In this document: piece after piece, positions 1 to 7,964 of the stretch
How positions within the stretch are numbered: position 1 is the stretch's first letter
How the letters are laid out: each line of letters begins with the position of its first letter
Origin: Paenisporosarcina quisquiliarum
GTDB lineage: Bacteria; Bacillota; Bacilli; Bacillales_A; Planococcaceae
Direction: 5' to 3'
Length of the DNA stretch: 64,000 nucleotides
Assembly (NCBI RefSeq): GCF_027563315.1
Contig: NZ_JAMKBJ010000007.1
Coordinates: forward strand, 1 to 64,000
Program-made: the position numbers and the translations under genes
Notes under the pieces: model-generated
Database searches by the model: none
Told to the model about the DNA's origin: nothing
Seen by the model: only the letters and a program-made list of their open reading frames with translations

Positions 1-47
1 CGCCGCCAGCGTTCGTCCTGAGCCAGGATCAAACTCTCCATAATAGG
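1..47 (-). rRNA. 16S ribosomal RNA, 5' end only
   Basis: Read on the minus strand, this edge carries the conserved 16S start GAGAGTTTGATCCTGGCTCAG followed by GACGAACGCTGGCGGCG. Only the first 45 or so bases are inside the window; the rest of the rRNA operon runs off the left edge. The mature 5' end is placed near 47 by analogy with B. subtilis. Confidence 0.95.
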
Positions 48-332
48 TGAGTCGATTAGCTCGACTTTGTTGCTGGCGTCAAATTAATGACGTTTATAAT
101 GAACGTTTAAGTTCAAGTTTTGCTTCCGGCACCGAAGTGCGTTCCGCTTTTTAGTTGACGTTTTGCTGTTCAGTTTTCAAGGTTCATTTCGTTGGTCACT
201 CTCGCGACAGCAACTTTTATATCTTAGCAAATCCAGTTTGTCATGTCAACAAAAAGTTTTGCTTTTTTATTTATTTCGTTGCAATCATTTTAGCAACTTT
301 ATTAATATACCTTCATTCGAAATCAAAGTCAA
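48..332 (-). promoter_or_regulatory. Tandem rRNA operon promoters and leader
   Basis: Two good sigma-A promoters face the 16S gene. The distal one has -35 TTGACT at 327-332 and -10 TATATT at 304-309. The proximal one has -35 TTGACA at 244-249 and -10 TAAGAT at 221-226. Both spacers are exactly 17 bp. The leader from about 213 down to 48 contains a CTTGAAAACTGAAC segment (around 166-182), an element commonly seen in Bacillales rRNA leaders and spacers. This gene-free stretch of about 340 bp therefore holds the rrn control region and nothing coding. Confidence 0.85.
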
Positions 333-386
333 TAACTATTTTGAAATATTTTTCTTCGCTTCCGAAGGACAAGTATTAATATACAC

Positions 387-416
387 CCTCTTGATTTACA
401 AATCAAGAGGTTTTTT
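387..416 (+). terminator. Perfect hairpin with U tract on the plus strand
   Basis: An 11-bp perfect inverted repeat (387-397 with 400-410) is followed on the plus strand by TTTTTT. It overlaps the stop codon of the leftward exporter gene at 396-398. The T run lies on the side that would stop rightward transcription, yet no rightward gene precedes it. On the minus strand the hairpin is not followed by a T tract. Confidence 0.5.
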
Positions 417-1304
417 ACGAAAAAGTTTAATTATCTTCTTAAAGTCGGCTACAAACAGCACTATACCTGCAATTACAATGATTCCTCCGATGATCTGAGT
501 CGTGATTAAATATTCATCAAAGATATAAAACGCTAAAATTGCTGCACCAACTGGTTCAAATAAAATTGCGATTGAAATAATATTTGTAGAAACATATTTT
601 AAAGACCAATTAAACAAAGTATGCCCTAATAAGTTTGGAACAATTGCTAATAAGATAAACCATAACCAATCATCAGCCGGATAAGGTCCAAATGATTCCC
701 CTTTAACTAATACATAGAAAAAGAGCGTGATTGTGCTAATTCCATAAACCACAAATGTATATGTTACCAAGGACAGTCTTTGTCTAACATCTTGTCCAAA
801 TAGCAGATAGGCTGTAACAAGTCCACATGCAATGAGGGCCAATACATCTCCATACAATGCACTTCCACTGATTCGGAAGTCTCCCCAGCTTATTAGAATG
901 GATCCTCCAATCGCTATTGCTCCAGAAATAATGGTCTTTAATGATAAGCGTTCTTTAAAAAAGAAATATGTACCCGCAAAAGCAAACAATGGTTGTAGAG
1001 TTACTAACACAGTTGAACTGGCCACCGATGTGTAATTTAAAGATTCAAACCATAAGATAAAATGAAAAGCCAAAAAGATACCGGCAATTAATGAAAAGCT
1101 CCAATCTCTTTTTGTTAATCGTTTAATTTCAGACGTGTATTTCCAAAAGAAAACGGGTGACATAATCAATACTGAAAATAACATACGATAAAAAGCTATT
1201 ACTCCCGCGTCCGCATTTGCAAGTTTTACAAAGATTGCAGACATGGAAACAGCAATGACTCCAATAGCAATTGGAATCCAAGGGTGAATTGGTGGTTTTT
1301 CCAT
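396..1304 (-). CDS. EamA/DMT-family membrane transporter
   Basis: The 302-residue protein is almost wholly hydrophobic, with about ten predicted membrane helices arranged as two repeated EamA halves. This is the usual architecture and length of drug/metabolite transporters that export amino acids or other metabolites at the cytoplasmic membrane. The substrate cannot be read from the sequence. I chose ATG at 1304 because an AGAGAAGTG ribosome binding site lies six bases upstream. A GTG at 1313 lies inside that site and is less likely. The gene stands alone, divergent from the MgtC gene, and its stop lies inside a hairpin facing the rRNA promoters. Confidence 0.85.
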   Translation of the reverse strand: MEKPPIHPWIPIAIGVIAVSMSAIFVKLANADAGVIAFYRMLFSVLIMSPVFFWKYTSEIKRLTKRDWSFSLIAGIFLAFHFILWFESLNYTSVASSTVLVTLQPLFAFAGTYFFFKERLSLKTIISGAIAIGGSILISWGDFRISGSALYGDVLALIACGLVTAYLLFGQDVRQRLSLVTYTFVVYGISTITLFFYVLVKGESFGPYPADDWLWFILLAIVPNLLGHTLFNWSLKYVSTNIISIAILFEPVGAAILAFYIFDEYLITTQIIGGIIVIAGIVLFVADFKKIIKLFRKKPLDL

Positions 1305-1343
1305 GAAGTTCACTTCTCTCTGTACCCTCTGAAAAATTGAAAA

Positions 1344-1369
1344 TACTATATAAATAAAGGTACTATATA
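1344..1369. repeat. Direct repeat TACTATATA in a divergent promoter region
   Basis: TACTATATA occurs at 1344-1352 and again at 1361-1369, a 17-bp period, between the divergent exporter and MgtC genes. The AT-rich copies overlap plausible -10 elements. They could be an operator or simply promoter AT content. Confidence 0.3.
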
Positions 1370-1446
1370 ATTAATCCTTCATAATTGTTTCATGTCTACA
1401 CGATCAACGCAAGTAAGATTTTATGTTTTGATAAAGGAGGATTTCA

Positions 1447-2172
1447 ATGGGGGAAATAATTATCAACAGTTTTGTACATACTGAAATATTAATGAAATTA
1501 GGATTAGCGGCATTTTTAAGTTTAATTATTGGTCTAGAGAGGGAACTTAAGAAGAAACCCGTAGGATTAAAGACAAGTTTGGTTATTGCCACTTTCAGCT
1601 GTCTGCTTACATACATCTCTATTGAGTCAGCTTATATGGCTGAAAGCAGAGACGGAGTGAACATTACAATGGATCCCTTGCGCCTCGCTGCACAAATCGT
1701 CAGTGGGATCGGTTTCTTAGGAGCCGGGGTAATTCTTCGTAAAGGAAATGACAGTATTACTGGGTTAACAACGGCTGCTATGATTTGGGGTGCTGGTGCA
1801 ATCGGAATAGCTGTCGGCGCAGGATTTTATGTTGAGGCAACGATTTGTGTATTAATTGTACTGGTTGGAATTGAAGCACTTCCCCCGCTTCTTTCGAAGA
1901 TTGGCCCCAAACGGCTTAGAATGAAAGAAGTATATATGAAGGTTCTGATTTCTGAAACTGGTTCGATTGAACATTTGGTTTCTTTTATCAAATCAGAAGG
2001 AATTGTTGTAGAAAGTCTTCGTATTAAAGACGTACCGCTCTCAGACCATCGTTTGAAACACGAAGTAGAATTACGCTTATCTACTTTACCAAAGCATAAT
2101 TCGTTCACTATTTACGACAGCATCCATTCTCTTTCATATATTGATCGAGTCGAACTAGAAATTTTAACTTAA
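1447..2172 (+). CDS. MgtC/SapB family membrane protein
   Basis: The 241-residue protein has the MgtC hallmarks: several N-terminal membrane helices including GLERELKKKPVGLKT after the first helix, QIVSGIGFLGAGVI, and TGLTTAAMIWGAGAIG. These are followed by a soluble C-terminal domain of about 85 residues resembling the ACT-like tail of longer MgtC proteins. MgtC proteins are linked to growth at low magnesium and to ATP synthase or membrane-potential control in other bacteria; the exact role here is unknown. AAAGGAGG lies just before ATG 1447. Twelve bases separate it from the downstream CDF transporter gene, so the pair is probably an operon concerned with metal homeostasis. Confidence 0.88.
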   Translation: MGEIIINSFVHTEILMKLGLAAFLSLIIGLERELKKKPVGLKTSLVIATFSCLLTYISIESAYMAESRDGVNITMDPLRLAAQIVSGIGFLGAGVILRKGNDSITGLTTAAMIWGAGAIGIAVGAGFYVEATICVLIVLVGIEALPPLLSKIGPKRLRMKEVYMKVLISETGSIEHLVSFIKSEGIVVESLRIKDVPLSDHRLKHEVELRLSTLPKHNSFTIYDSIHSLSYIDRVELEILT

Positions 2173-2184
2173 TAGGAGGAAATT

Positions 2185-3174
2185 ATGAAAGAATTTTTCG
2201 TGTTACTTAAAGATGGAAACAAACCGTCGCTGCTCGCGGCAATTGTCAATTCAATTATTGCAGTATTAAAAGGTTTTGCATTCTTTTTCACTGGAAATGT
2301 GGCTATGTTCGCAGAAATGATGCACTCCATCGGGGATGCAGCCAACCAGTTTTTCGTTTTCATTGGCTCAGCTTTATCAAAGAAAGCTCCAACACCACGA
2401 TTTCCTAATGGTTTTGGGAGAGTAGTCAATTTAGTTTGTTTGGGTGCTGTATTAATAGTTGCAATTTTATCTTACGAAACTGTAATTGAGGGATGGCACC
2501 ATATTCAACATCCTGCGAAATCCGGCGGTTTATTAATTACTCTTGGTGTTTTGGCTATCGCAATTTTATTAGAATTATTTGTACTATATAAAGCTTCTAA
2601 AGAAGTTCTTCATGAAGCTGGTGTCCCAAAAGCGCAAGGTTTGGCTCCTTTAGCTCTTGCGTTCACTCATTTAAATCGAGCTAAACCTGCCACAAAATTA
2701 GTGTTTATGGAAGACTTAGTGGCGACAGCTGGTGGAATTCTGGCTTTTGTAGCCGTTTTAATCGCTCATTTTACTGGTTTTTTACAAGCAGAGGGTATTG
2801 CTTCAATCATGATTGGTTTAATGATGTTCTATGTTGTAGGACGCGTATTCCTTGAAAATGCCAGAGGTGCAATTGGCGAGACGGATGAACAAATGCTAAA
2901 TCACATTGCTCATCTAGTAATGGAACATAAAGATGTCAAAGATATTCAAAAACTTTCTGTTATTAAAGAAGGCGAGTTTCTACATGTAGAACTTGTTGCG
3001 GAAGTTGACTCTTCCATCTCTTTTGCAGAGGCTGATGACATCCGTGATCATTTAGTTGATTTAATTCTTCATCAACAAGGAGTTCAAGATGTAACGATAT
3101 CGTTTGATGAAGACGATGGCGTCACTCATTGGAAACATGTGAACAATCGACCTGATAAATTATCACCACAATAA
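2185..3174 (+). CDS. Cation diffusion facilitator (CDF) family transporter
   Basis: This 329-residue protein has a six-helix N-terminal half carrying CDF-type polar residues, notably AEMMHSIGDAANQ near residues 46-58. A C-terminal cytoplasmic domain of about 85 residues resembles the ferredoxin-like dimerisation fold of CDF proteins (EGEFLHVELVAEVD). CDF proteins exchange Zn, Mn, Co or Fe ions for protons and normally export metal; specificity cannot be assigned by eye. AGGAGG precedes ATG 2185. It follows the MgtC gene closely and is closed by a strong terminator, so I read the two as a bicistronic unit. Confidence 0.88.
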   Translation: MKEFFVLLKDGNKPSLLAAIVNSIIAVLKGFAFFFTGNVAMFAEMMHSIGDAANQFFVFIGSALSKKAPTPRFPNGFGRVVNLVCLGAVLIVAILSYETVIEGWHHIQHPAKSGGLLITLGVLAIAILLELFVLYKASKEVLHEAGVPKAQGLAPLALAFTHLNRAKPATKLVFMEDLVATAGGILAFVAVLIAHFTGFLQAEGIASIMIGLMMFYVVGRVFLENARGAIGETDEQMLNHIAHLVMEHKDVKDIQKLSVIKEGEFLHVELVAEVDSSISFAEADDIRDHLVDLILHQQGVQDVTISFDEDDGVTHWKHVNNRPDKLSPQ

Positions 3175-3186
3175 TTCGCAAAGCGA

Positions 3187-3224
3187 AAGCCCCGTTCAAT
3201 GAATATCATTGAATGGGGCTTTTC
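3187..3224. terminator. Bidirectional terminator between CDF gene and yugN
   Basis: A stem of 15-16 bp (3187-3202 with 3207-3222, one G-U pair, ATAT loop) is flanked by A-rich and T-rich sides. It can end both the rightward CDF transcript and the leftward yugN transcript. Confidence 0.85.
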
Positions 3225-3632
3225 TTATTGCAAACGACTATCGAGAGTTCTCAGCAATTCTACACCTTGAACAACTAGTTTATTACTGATGGGCGCATCT
3301 TTATCCGTTGGCTTTTGAAATTGGTTCAGCAATCCTCCACCAATTCCAAAAAGGGCATCTTTCTCATCATCAATTCCATATTGATAACAATGGCGTAATA
3401 AAAAAGGTACGCCACATTCCAATTTAGCAGATGCCTGTTCAAAATCACCACTTTTTACCGTGACCGGAATTCGCAAGACATCATAATAGGGTGTTTTTTG
3501 AAACACGTAATCAAAATAAGCATGGTCGTAATCCCAGCCTCCACCTACAGTAAATCCATGGCTAGTTAAAAACTCTTCAAGGTGACCTTTTTCAAAACGT
3601 TTTCCTTCTAATGAAGAATTAAGTTCTATCAA
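3225..3632 (-). CDS. yugN: YugN-like family protein
   Basis: This 135-residue soluble protein matches the Bacillales YugN family in length, in a GGGWDYDHAYFDY segment near residue 30, and in its neighbour, a YugJ-type alcohol dehydrogenase as in B. subtilis. Its function is unknown. It starts with TTG at 3632, eight bases after GGGAGG; no ATG in frame has a comparable site. It is transcribed with or just after the dehydrogenase gene, about 100 bp upstream, and ends at a shared bidirectional terminator. Confidence 0.75.
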   Translation of the reverse strand: MIELNSSLEGKRFEKGHLEEFLTSHGFTVGGGWDYDHAYFDYVFQKTPYYDVLRIPVTVKSGDFEQASAKLECGVPFLLRHCYQYGIDDEKDALFGIGGGLLNQFQKPTDKDAPISNKLVVQGVELLRTLDSRLQ

Positions 3633-3734
3633 TTAAAAAACCTCCCGTCTTCTATTAGAATGGACAGGAGGTGTATGGTTTTATTCGTGACTGCAAAAGA
3701 AAACATCCATCATAAGCCACGGATTATATCAATG

Positions 3735-4898
3735 TTAAAGTGAAGCCTTTAAAATGGCGCGTACATCGTCTGCTTCTAAAGGTACAAAGTTTCCAAACGG
3801 ACCGTAAACCATCGCTTTTTCCACCATTGATTCAATTTGAGAATCGTCGATGTTATAGTCAGCAAGTGTCTCTGGAGCTCCTAATGAAGTCCAAAAAGCA
3901 CGCAAGTTATCGATTCCTTCATTCGCAATTTCATCAACCGTCTTGCCTTCTGGCTCTACTCCAAATACATAAACGGCTAATCTTGCGAATCGTTCAGGGT
4001 CAACTTTGATATTATGGCGCATCCAATGTGGGAATAAAATAGCCAGACCACCTGCGTGAGGGATATCATATATAGCTGATACTGCATGCTCAATATTATG
4101 AGTTGCCCAGTCTCCTCGGTATCCCATTTGCAACATTCCGTTTAAAGCAATTGTTCCGGAGAATAGAATGGTTTCACGATGTTCGTATGAATGTAAGTTG
4201 TTAAGTAATTTTGGCGCAGTTTCCATAATTGCACGCAAGACACCTTCACACATTTCATCTTGTACTGGTGTATTCGTTGCGTTATTGAAATATTGTTCGA
4301 AAATATGAGACATCATATCCACAATTCCGTAAACAGTCTGGTCTTGCGGAACTGAGAATGTATAAGCTGGATCCAGCACCGAGAATTTAGGGAATACTAA
4401 CGGGCTTCCCCAACCGTATTTTTCTTGCGTTTCTTCATTAGTAATGACCGACCCCGAATTCATTTCAGAACCAGTTGCAGCCAAAGTTAACACCGTACCA
4501 AATGGAAGTGCTGCTTCAGGCACTGCTTTACGGCTGACGAAGTCCCATGCGTCACCTTCATATTTTGCACCAGCAGCGATTAACTTCGTACAGTCAATAA
4601 CAGAACCGCCACCTACTGCAAGTAATACATCGATATTTTCTTTCTTACACATCTCTACGCCTTTTCGGACAGTCGAAATACGTGGATTCGGATCTACTCC
4701 ACTCAATTCAAAAACGTCCAAATCAGCTTCTTTTAAAGTGGACATAACTTCCTCATAAAGACCATTTTTCTTAATACTTCCACCGCCATAAACGACTAGA
4801 ACTTTTTTGCCGTATGTAGGTAATTCTTGTTTAATTTGCTCAAGTTGCCCTTTTCCAAAAATCAATTTTACAGGGTTATAAAATGAAAATGCATTCAT
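3735..4898 (-). CDS. yugJ: Iron-containing (NADH-dependent butanol-type) alcohol dehydrogenase
   Basis: This 387-residue group III alcohol dehydrogenase interconverts aldehydes or ketones and alcohols with a nicotinamide cofactor in the cytoplasm. The dinucleotide-binding GGGS loop lies at residues 96-99, and the iron ligands are D194, H198, H267 and H281, in DMMSH and [19 protein letters not shown]. Length is typical. It resembles B. subtilis YugJ/YugK and sits next to yugN as there. ATG 4898 is preceded by GAGGAGCGTGAT. A promoter with -35 TTGATT (4946-4951) and -10 CATAAT (4923-4928) at 17-bp spacing lies just upstream, so the gene has its own start. Confidence 0.9.
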   Translation of the reverse strand: MNAFSFYNPVKLIFGKGQLEQIKQELPTYGKKVLVVYGGGSIKKNGLYEEVMSTLKEADLDVFELSGVDPNPRISTVRKGVEMCKKENIDVLLAVGGGSVIDCTKLIAAGAKYEGDAWDFVSRKAVPEAALPFGTVLTLAATGSEMNSGSVITNEETQEKYGWGSPLVFPKFSVLDPAYTFSVPQDQTVYGIVDMMSHIFEQYFNNATNTPVQDEMCEGVLRAIMETAPKLLNNLHSYEHRETILFSGTIALNGMLQMGYRGDWATHNIEHAVSAIYDIPHAGGLAILFPHWMRHNIKVDPERFARLAVYVFGVEPEGKTVDEIANEGIDNLRAFWTSLGAPETLADYNIDDSQIESMVEKAMVYGPFGNFVPLEADDVRAILKASL

Positions 4899-4922
4899 TT
4901 ATATCACGCTCCTCTATTGAGT

Positions 4923-4951
4923 ATTATGTGCATATTTACATATAAAATCAA
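4923..4951 (-). promoter_or_regulatory. Sigma-A promoter of the alcohol dehydrogenase gene
   Basis: TTGATT at 4946-4951 and CATAAT at 4923-4928 on the minus strand are 17 bp apart, with the ribosome binding site and ATG directly downstream. Confidence 0.6.
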
Positions 4952-4971
4952 AGAAAAGAACTTATTCTACA

Positions 4972-5009
4972 CTAAAAAAGCGACTTGTCTCCAAGGAGAC
5001 AAGTCGCTT
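4972..5009 (-). terminator. Terminator of glutamate dehydrogenase gene
   Basis: A perfect 15-bp stem (4978-4992 with 4995-5009) starts six bases past the gudB stop and is followed on the minus strand by TTTTTT. Confidence 0.9.
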
Positions 5010-5014
5010 AATTT

Positions 5015-6259
5015 TTATACCCAGCCACGGAAGCGAGAAGCTTCAGCAGTTTTACGAACACCCACCATATATGCAGCTAAGCGCATGTTGATATTGCGTG
5101 TTGTAGCAACTGTGTATACATTCTCAAATGCTTCTACCATTTTTTTATAAAGTTTCTCATTAACTTCTTCTTCCGTCCAGTAGTACCCTTGATTATTTTG
5201 AACCCACTCAAAATAAGATACTGTTACGCCGCCTGCGCTAGCAAGAACGTCAGGAACAAGTAAAATGCCACGATCAGTTAATATTTTTGTTGCTTCAGTT
5301 GTTGTTGGACCATTTGCAGCTTCAACCACAATGCTTGCACGAATACGGTCTGCGTTTTCAGCTGTAATTTGATTTTCAATTGCGGCTGGCACTAAGATGT
5401 CGCAATCCAATTCTAGCAACTCTTGGTTTGAGATTGTATTTTCGAACAAAGTAGTTACCGTTCCAAAACTATCACGGCGATCCAGTAAATAGTCAATATC
5501 TAAACCATTCGGATCATGTAAAGCTCCGTATGCATCTGAGATACCGATTACTTTTGCTCCAGCATCACTCATGAATTTAGCTAAGAAACTACCTGCATTA
5601 CCGAAACCTTGAATGACTACTCGTGCTCCATTCATATCGATGCCACGTTTTTTTGCAGCTTCCTCTACACAGATTGTTACACCTTGTGCTGTAGCACGTT
5701 CACGCCCTTGAGAACCTCCAAGAACAATTGGTTTACCAGTAATAAAGCCTGGTGAGTTAAATTCATCAATTCGGCTGTATTCATCCATCATCCAAGCCAT
5801 AATTTGTGAATTTGTAAATACATCTGGAGCTGGAATATCTTTAGTTGGACCTACAAATTGACTAATCGCACGAACATAGCCACGACTAAGTTTTTCAATT
5901 TCGTTCATCGACATTTGTCGAGGGTCGCAAATAATTCCGCCCTTACCACCACCATAAGGTAAATCAACGATTCCACATTTCAATGTCATCCACATCGATA
6001 ATGCTTTCACTTCATCTTCAGAAACCTCCGGGTGAAAACGTACGCCACCTTTAGTAGGTCCTACAGCGTCGTTATGTTGAGCACGATAACCCGTGAAAAC
6101 TTTAACTTTACCATCATCCATTTTAATAGGAATACGCACTTCAAGCATACGTAATGGTTCTTTTAAAAGTTCAAACATTCCTTCATCATATCCAAGTTTG
6201 TTAAGAGCGTCCTGAATAACATCTTGTGTTGATGTGAACAGGTTTAGATTTTCAGCCAT
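5015..6259 (-). CDS. gudB: NAD-type glutamate dehydrogenase
   Basis: This 414-residue Glu/Leu/Phe/Val dehydrogenase converts glutamate to 2-oxoglutarate and ammonia in the cytoplasm. The substrate-binding KGGVRFHP motif is near residue 70, the catalytic lysine K106 is in PYGGGKGG, and the Rossmann motif GFGNAG is at 218-223. It is full length. It is the last step of the arginine/ornithine/proline route encoded just upstream (rocA, rocD). From sequence alone it could be called RocG or GudB. An inverted repeat AATGATT-N7-AATCATT at 6285-6305, just downstream of a TACAAT -10-like element, suggests its own regulated promoter. Confidence 0.93.
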   Translation of the reverse strand: MAENLNLFTSTQDVIQDALNKLGYDEGMFELLKEPLRMLEVRIPIKMDDGKVKVFTGYRAQHNDAVGPTKGGVRFHPEVSEDEVKALSMWMTLKCGIVDLPYGGGKGGIICDPRQMSMNEIEKLSRGYVRAISQFVGPTKDIPAPDVFTNSQIMAWMMDEYSRIDEFNSPGFITGKPIVLGGSQGRERATAQGVTICVEEAAKKRGIDMNGARVVIQGFGNAGSFLAKFMSDAGAKVIGISDAYGALHDPNGLDIDYLLDRRDSFGTVTTLFENTISNQELLELDCDILVPAAIENQITAENADRIRASIVVEAANGPTTTEATKILTDRGILLVPDVLASAGGVTVSYFEWVQNNQGYYWTEEEVNEKLYKKMVEAFENVYTVATTRNINMRLAAYMVGVRKTAEASRFRGWV

Positions 6260-6284
6260 TTTATAGTTTCGCCTCTTTATTCAT

Positions 6285-6305
6285 AATGATTACGTCGCAA
6301 TCATT
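6285..6305. promoter_or_regulatory. Inverted repeat in the gudB leader
   Basis: Arms of 7 bp (6285-6291 and 6299-6305, AATGATT and AATCATT) flank a 7-bp spacer and overlap a TACAAT -10-like element read on the minus strand. It lies 25-45 bp before the gudB start and could be an operator. The binding protein is unknown. Confidence 0.4.
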
Positions 6306-6340
6306 GTAACATATTTATTTTTATTTTTTAACAGTAAAAA

Positions 6341-7534
6341 TTATTTATTGAATACTTTTTGAATTTTTTCGATTGCCCAGTCTAGTTCTTCTTTCGTAAT
6401 AACCAATGGTGGAGCAAAACGAATCACTGTATCATGAGTTTCTTTACACAAAAGTCCAAGTTCTTTCAATTCCTCACAGAATGGACGTGCTGCCGTGTTA
6501 AGTTCCATTCCGATAAATAATCCGCGACCTCGTACTTCTTTAATAGAAGAATGTTCGATTTTTGTCAAAGCATCTTTGAAATAGTTTCCTAGTTCTTCAG
6601 AGCGTTCTGCTAACTTCTCTTCTACTAATACGTCTAAAGAAGCAATCGATACGGCACAAGCCATTGGGTTCCCACCGAAAGTTGAACCATGAGATCCTGG
6701 GTTAAATACTTCCAGAATTTCTTTGTTGGCAACTACGCAAGAGATAGGGAATACTCCTCCACCTAGCGCTTTACCCAAAATATACATATCTGGATCTACA
6801 TCTTCCCATTCACAAGCAAACATTTTACCTGTGCGGCATAGACCAGCTTGGATTTCATCCGCAATAAACAAGACATTATTTTCGCGACAAAGTTCACGAG
6901 CTGCTTTCATGAATCCAGCTGGAGGAATAACAATTCCTGCTTCTCCTTGAATTGGTTCAATCAAGAAAGCTGCAGTGTTCGGCGTAATTGCTGATTTTAA
7001 CGCTTCAATGTCACCGTATGGAATTAAGTTGATACCTGGAAGCATTGGTCCGAAGCCACGTTTGTAATCAGGATCTGAAGATAAAGACACTGCGGCCATC
7101 GTACGTCCATGGAAGTTTCCGTTACAAGCAATGATTTCTGCCTGGTTTTCAGAAACTCCTTTTACATCATAAGCCCAACGACGAGCTGCTTTAATCGCAG
7201 TCTCAACAGCTTCAGCCCCTGTATTCATAGGGAGTGCCATATCTTTTCCAGATAGTTCACAAATCATTTCATACCAAGGTCCTAATTGATCGTTGTGGAA
7301 TGCACGGGACGTCAAAGTCACTCGGTCAGCTTGATCTTTTAGTGCTTGGATAATTTTTGGGTGACGATGCCCTTGGTTAACTGCTGAATAAGCAGATAAC
7401 ATATCCATATATTTGTTGCCTTCCGGATCTTTTACCCATACACCTTGTGCTTCAGAAATAACAATTGGTAGCGGATGATAGTTTGGTGCACCAAACTTTT
7501 CTGTTTGCTCAATCACATTTTGTGAAACTGTCAT
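6341..7534 (-). CDS. rocD: Ornithine aminotransferase
   Basis: This 397-residue class III PLP enzyme transfers the delta-amino group of ornithine to 2-oxoglutarate, giving glutamate semialdehyde, the substrate of RocA. The cofactor lysine is K255 in ILGKALGGG, with D226 in ADEIQAG and the TGAEAVE segment near 105. ATG 7534 is preceded by GAGGAGG at 7544-7550. The frame stays open 49 codons further upstream, but that stretch runs through an intrinsic terminator and a repeat element and is not coding. A hairpin with seven U residues ends only about nine bases before the ribosome binding site. Confidence 0.93.
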   Translation of the reverse strand: MTVSQNVIEQTEKFGAPNYHPLPIVISEAQGVWVKDPEGNKYMDMLSAYSAVNQGHRHPKIIQALKDQADRVTLTSRAFHNDQLGPWYEMICELSGKDMALPMNTGAEAVETAIKAARRWAYDVKGVSENQAEIIACNGNFHGRTMAAVSLSSDPDYKRGFGPMLPGINLIPYGDIEALKSAITPNTAAFLIEPIQGEAGIVIPPAGFMKAARELCRENNVLFIADEIQAGLCRTGKMFACEWEDVDPDMYILGKALGGGVFPISCVVANKEILEVFNPGSHGSTFGGNPMACAVSIASLDVLVEEKLAERSEELGNYFKDALTKIEHSSIKEVRGRGLFIGMELNTAARPFCEELKELGLLCKETHDTVIRFAPPLVITKEELDWAIEKIQKVFNK

Positions 7535-7558
7535 AATGTTTTGCCTCCTCAAGTTTTC

Positions 7559-7593
7559 AAAAAAAGGCAGACGCATCTTCTGATGTGCCTGCC
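7559..7593 (-). terminator. Intrinsic terminator directly upstream of the rocD ribosome binding site
   Basis: On the minus strand a 12-bp stem (7582-7593 with 7566-7577, one mismatch, four-base loop) is followed by TTTTTTT (7565-7559). The rocD ribosome binding site starts about nine bases later, leaving no room for a promoter in between. Either rocD mRNA begins inside the hairpin or it must be read through. Confidence 0.8.
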
Positions 7594-7612
7594 TATATTT
7601 AATGTCGCTTTT

Positions 7613-7733
7613 CTTAGTGTTTAGCTTCGACACCCAGCTTGCTGGAATCCAGCGGCGGTCAGAAAGACGAATGGCTTCCATCCTTCCAGCGCGAGATGAG
7701 CTACCGTTAGGGTTTCCCGCTAGGCTTAGTGTC
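7613..7733 (+). repeat. Structured intergenic repeat, copy 1 (diverged)
   Basis: The first of three tandem copies between rocA and rocD. It begins with CTTAGTGTTTAGCTTC (7613-7628) and ends with the CTACCGTTAGGGTTTCCCGCTA block shared with copy 2. An outer stem can form from ACCC-AGCT on the left and AGCT-N7-GGGT on the right, enclosing a GCTGG-AAT-CCAGC hairpin. It is the most diverged copy. Confidence 0.65.
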
Positions 7734-7843
7734 TAGTTCCGAAGCCCAGCTCACACCTAAGCTTCAGTCTCTCATGCGAAAGCAAGCTTTCGATTAGAGC
7801 CTTCCAGCGCCGGTGATGAGCTACCGTTAGGTTTTCCCGCTAG
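7724..7843 (+). repeat. Structured intergenic repeat, copy 2
   Basis: Starts with CTTAGTGTCTAGTTCC (7724-7740). Outer stem: AAGCC (7742-7746) and AGCTCA (7748-7753) pair with TGAGCT (7817-7822) and GGTTT (7830-7834), with a seven-base bulge on the right. Apical hairpin: CGAAAGC (7777-7783) with GCTTTCG (7786-7792). The CCTTCCAGCGCCGGTG block follows the hairpin. Confidence 0.8.
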
Positions 7844-7963
7844 TCTTAGTGTCTAGTTCCGCAGGGTAGGCTGCACCTAAGCTTCAAATCCTCATTCGGA
7901 AACAGGTTTCCGATTCGGCTTTTCCAGCGCCGGTGTCAGCCTAACACACCCTGCTGCACTTTT
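7844..7963 (+). repeat. Structured intergenic repeat, copy 3
   Basis: Starts exactly 120 bp after copy 2 with the identical CTTAGTGTCTAGTTCC. Outer stem: GCAGGGT-AGGCTG (7861-7873) pairs with CAGCCT (7937-7942) and ACCCTGC (7948-7954). Apical hairpin: TCGGAAAC (7896-7903) with GTTTCCGA (7906-7913). Stem sequences differ from copy 2 but pairing is kept. The element ends two bases before the rocA stop codon. Confidence 0.8.
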
Positions 7964-7964
7964 C

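Noticed and set aside
155-498. Overlapping rightward reading frames in the rRNA upstream region
   Set aside because: They overlap two well-formed rRNA promoters, lack ribosome binding sites and have no protein-like composition.
7535-7681. 49-codon N-terminal extension of RocD
   Set aside because: It runs through an intrinsic terminator and a repeat element. The ATG at 7534 has a strong ribosome binding site and gives the family length.
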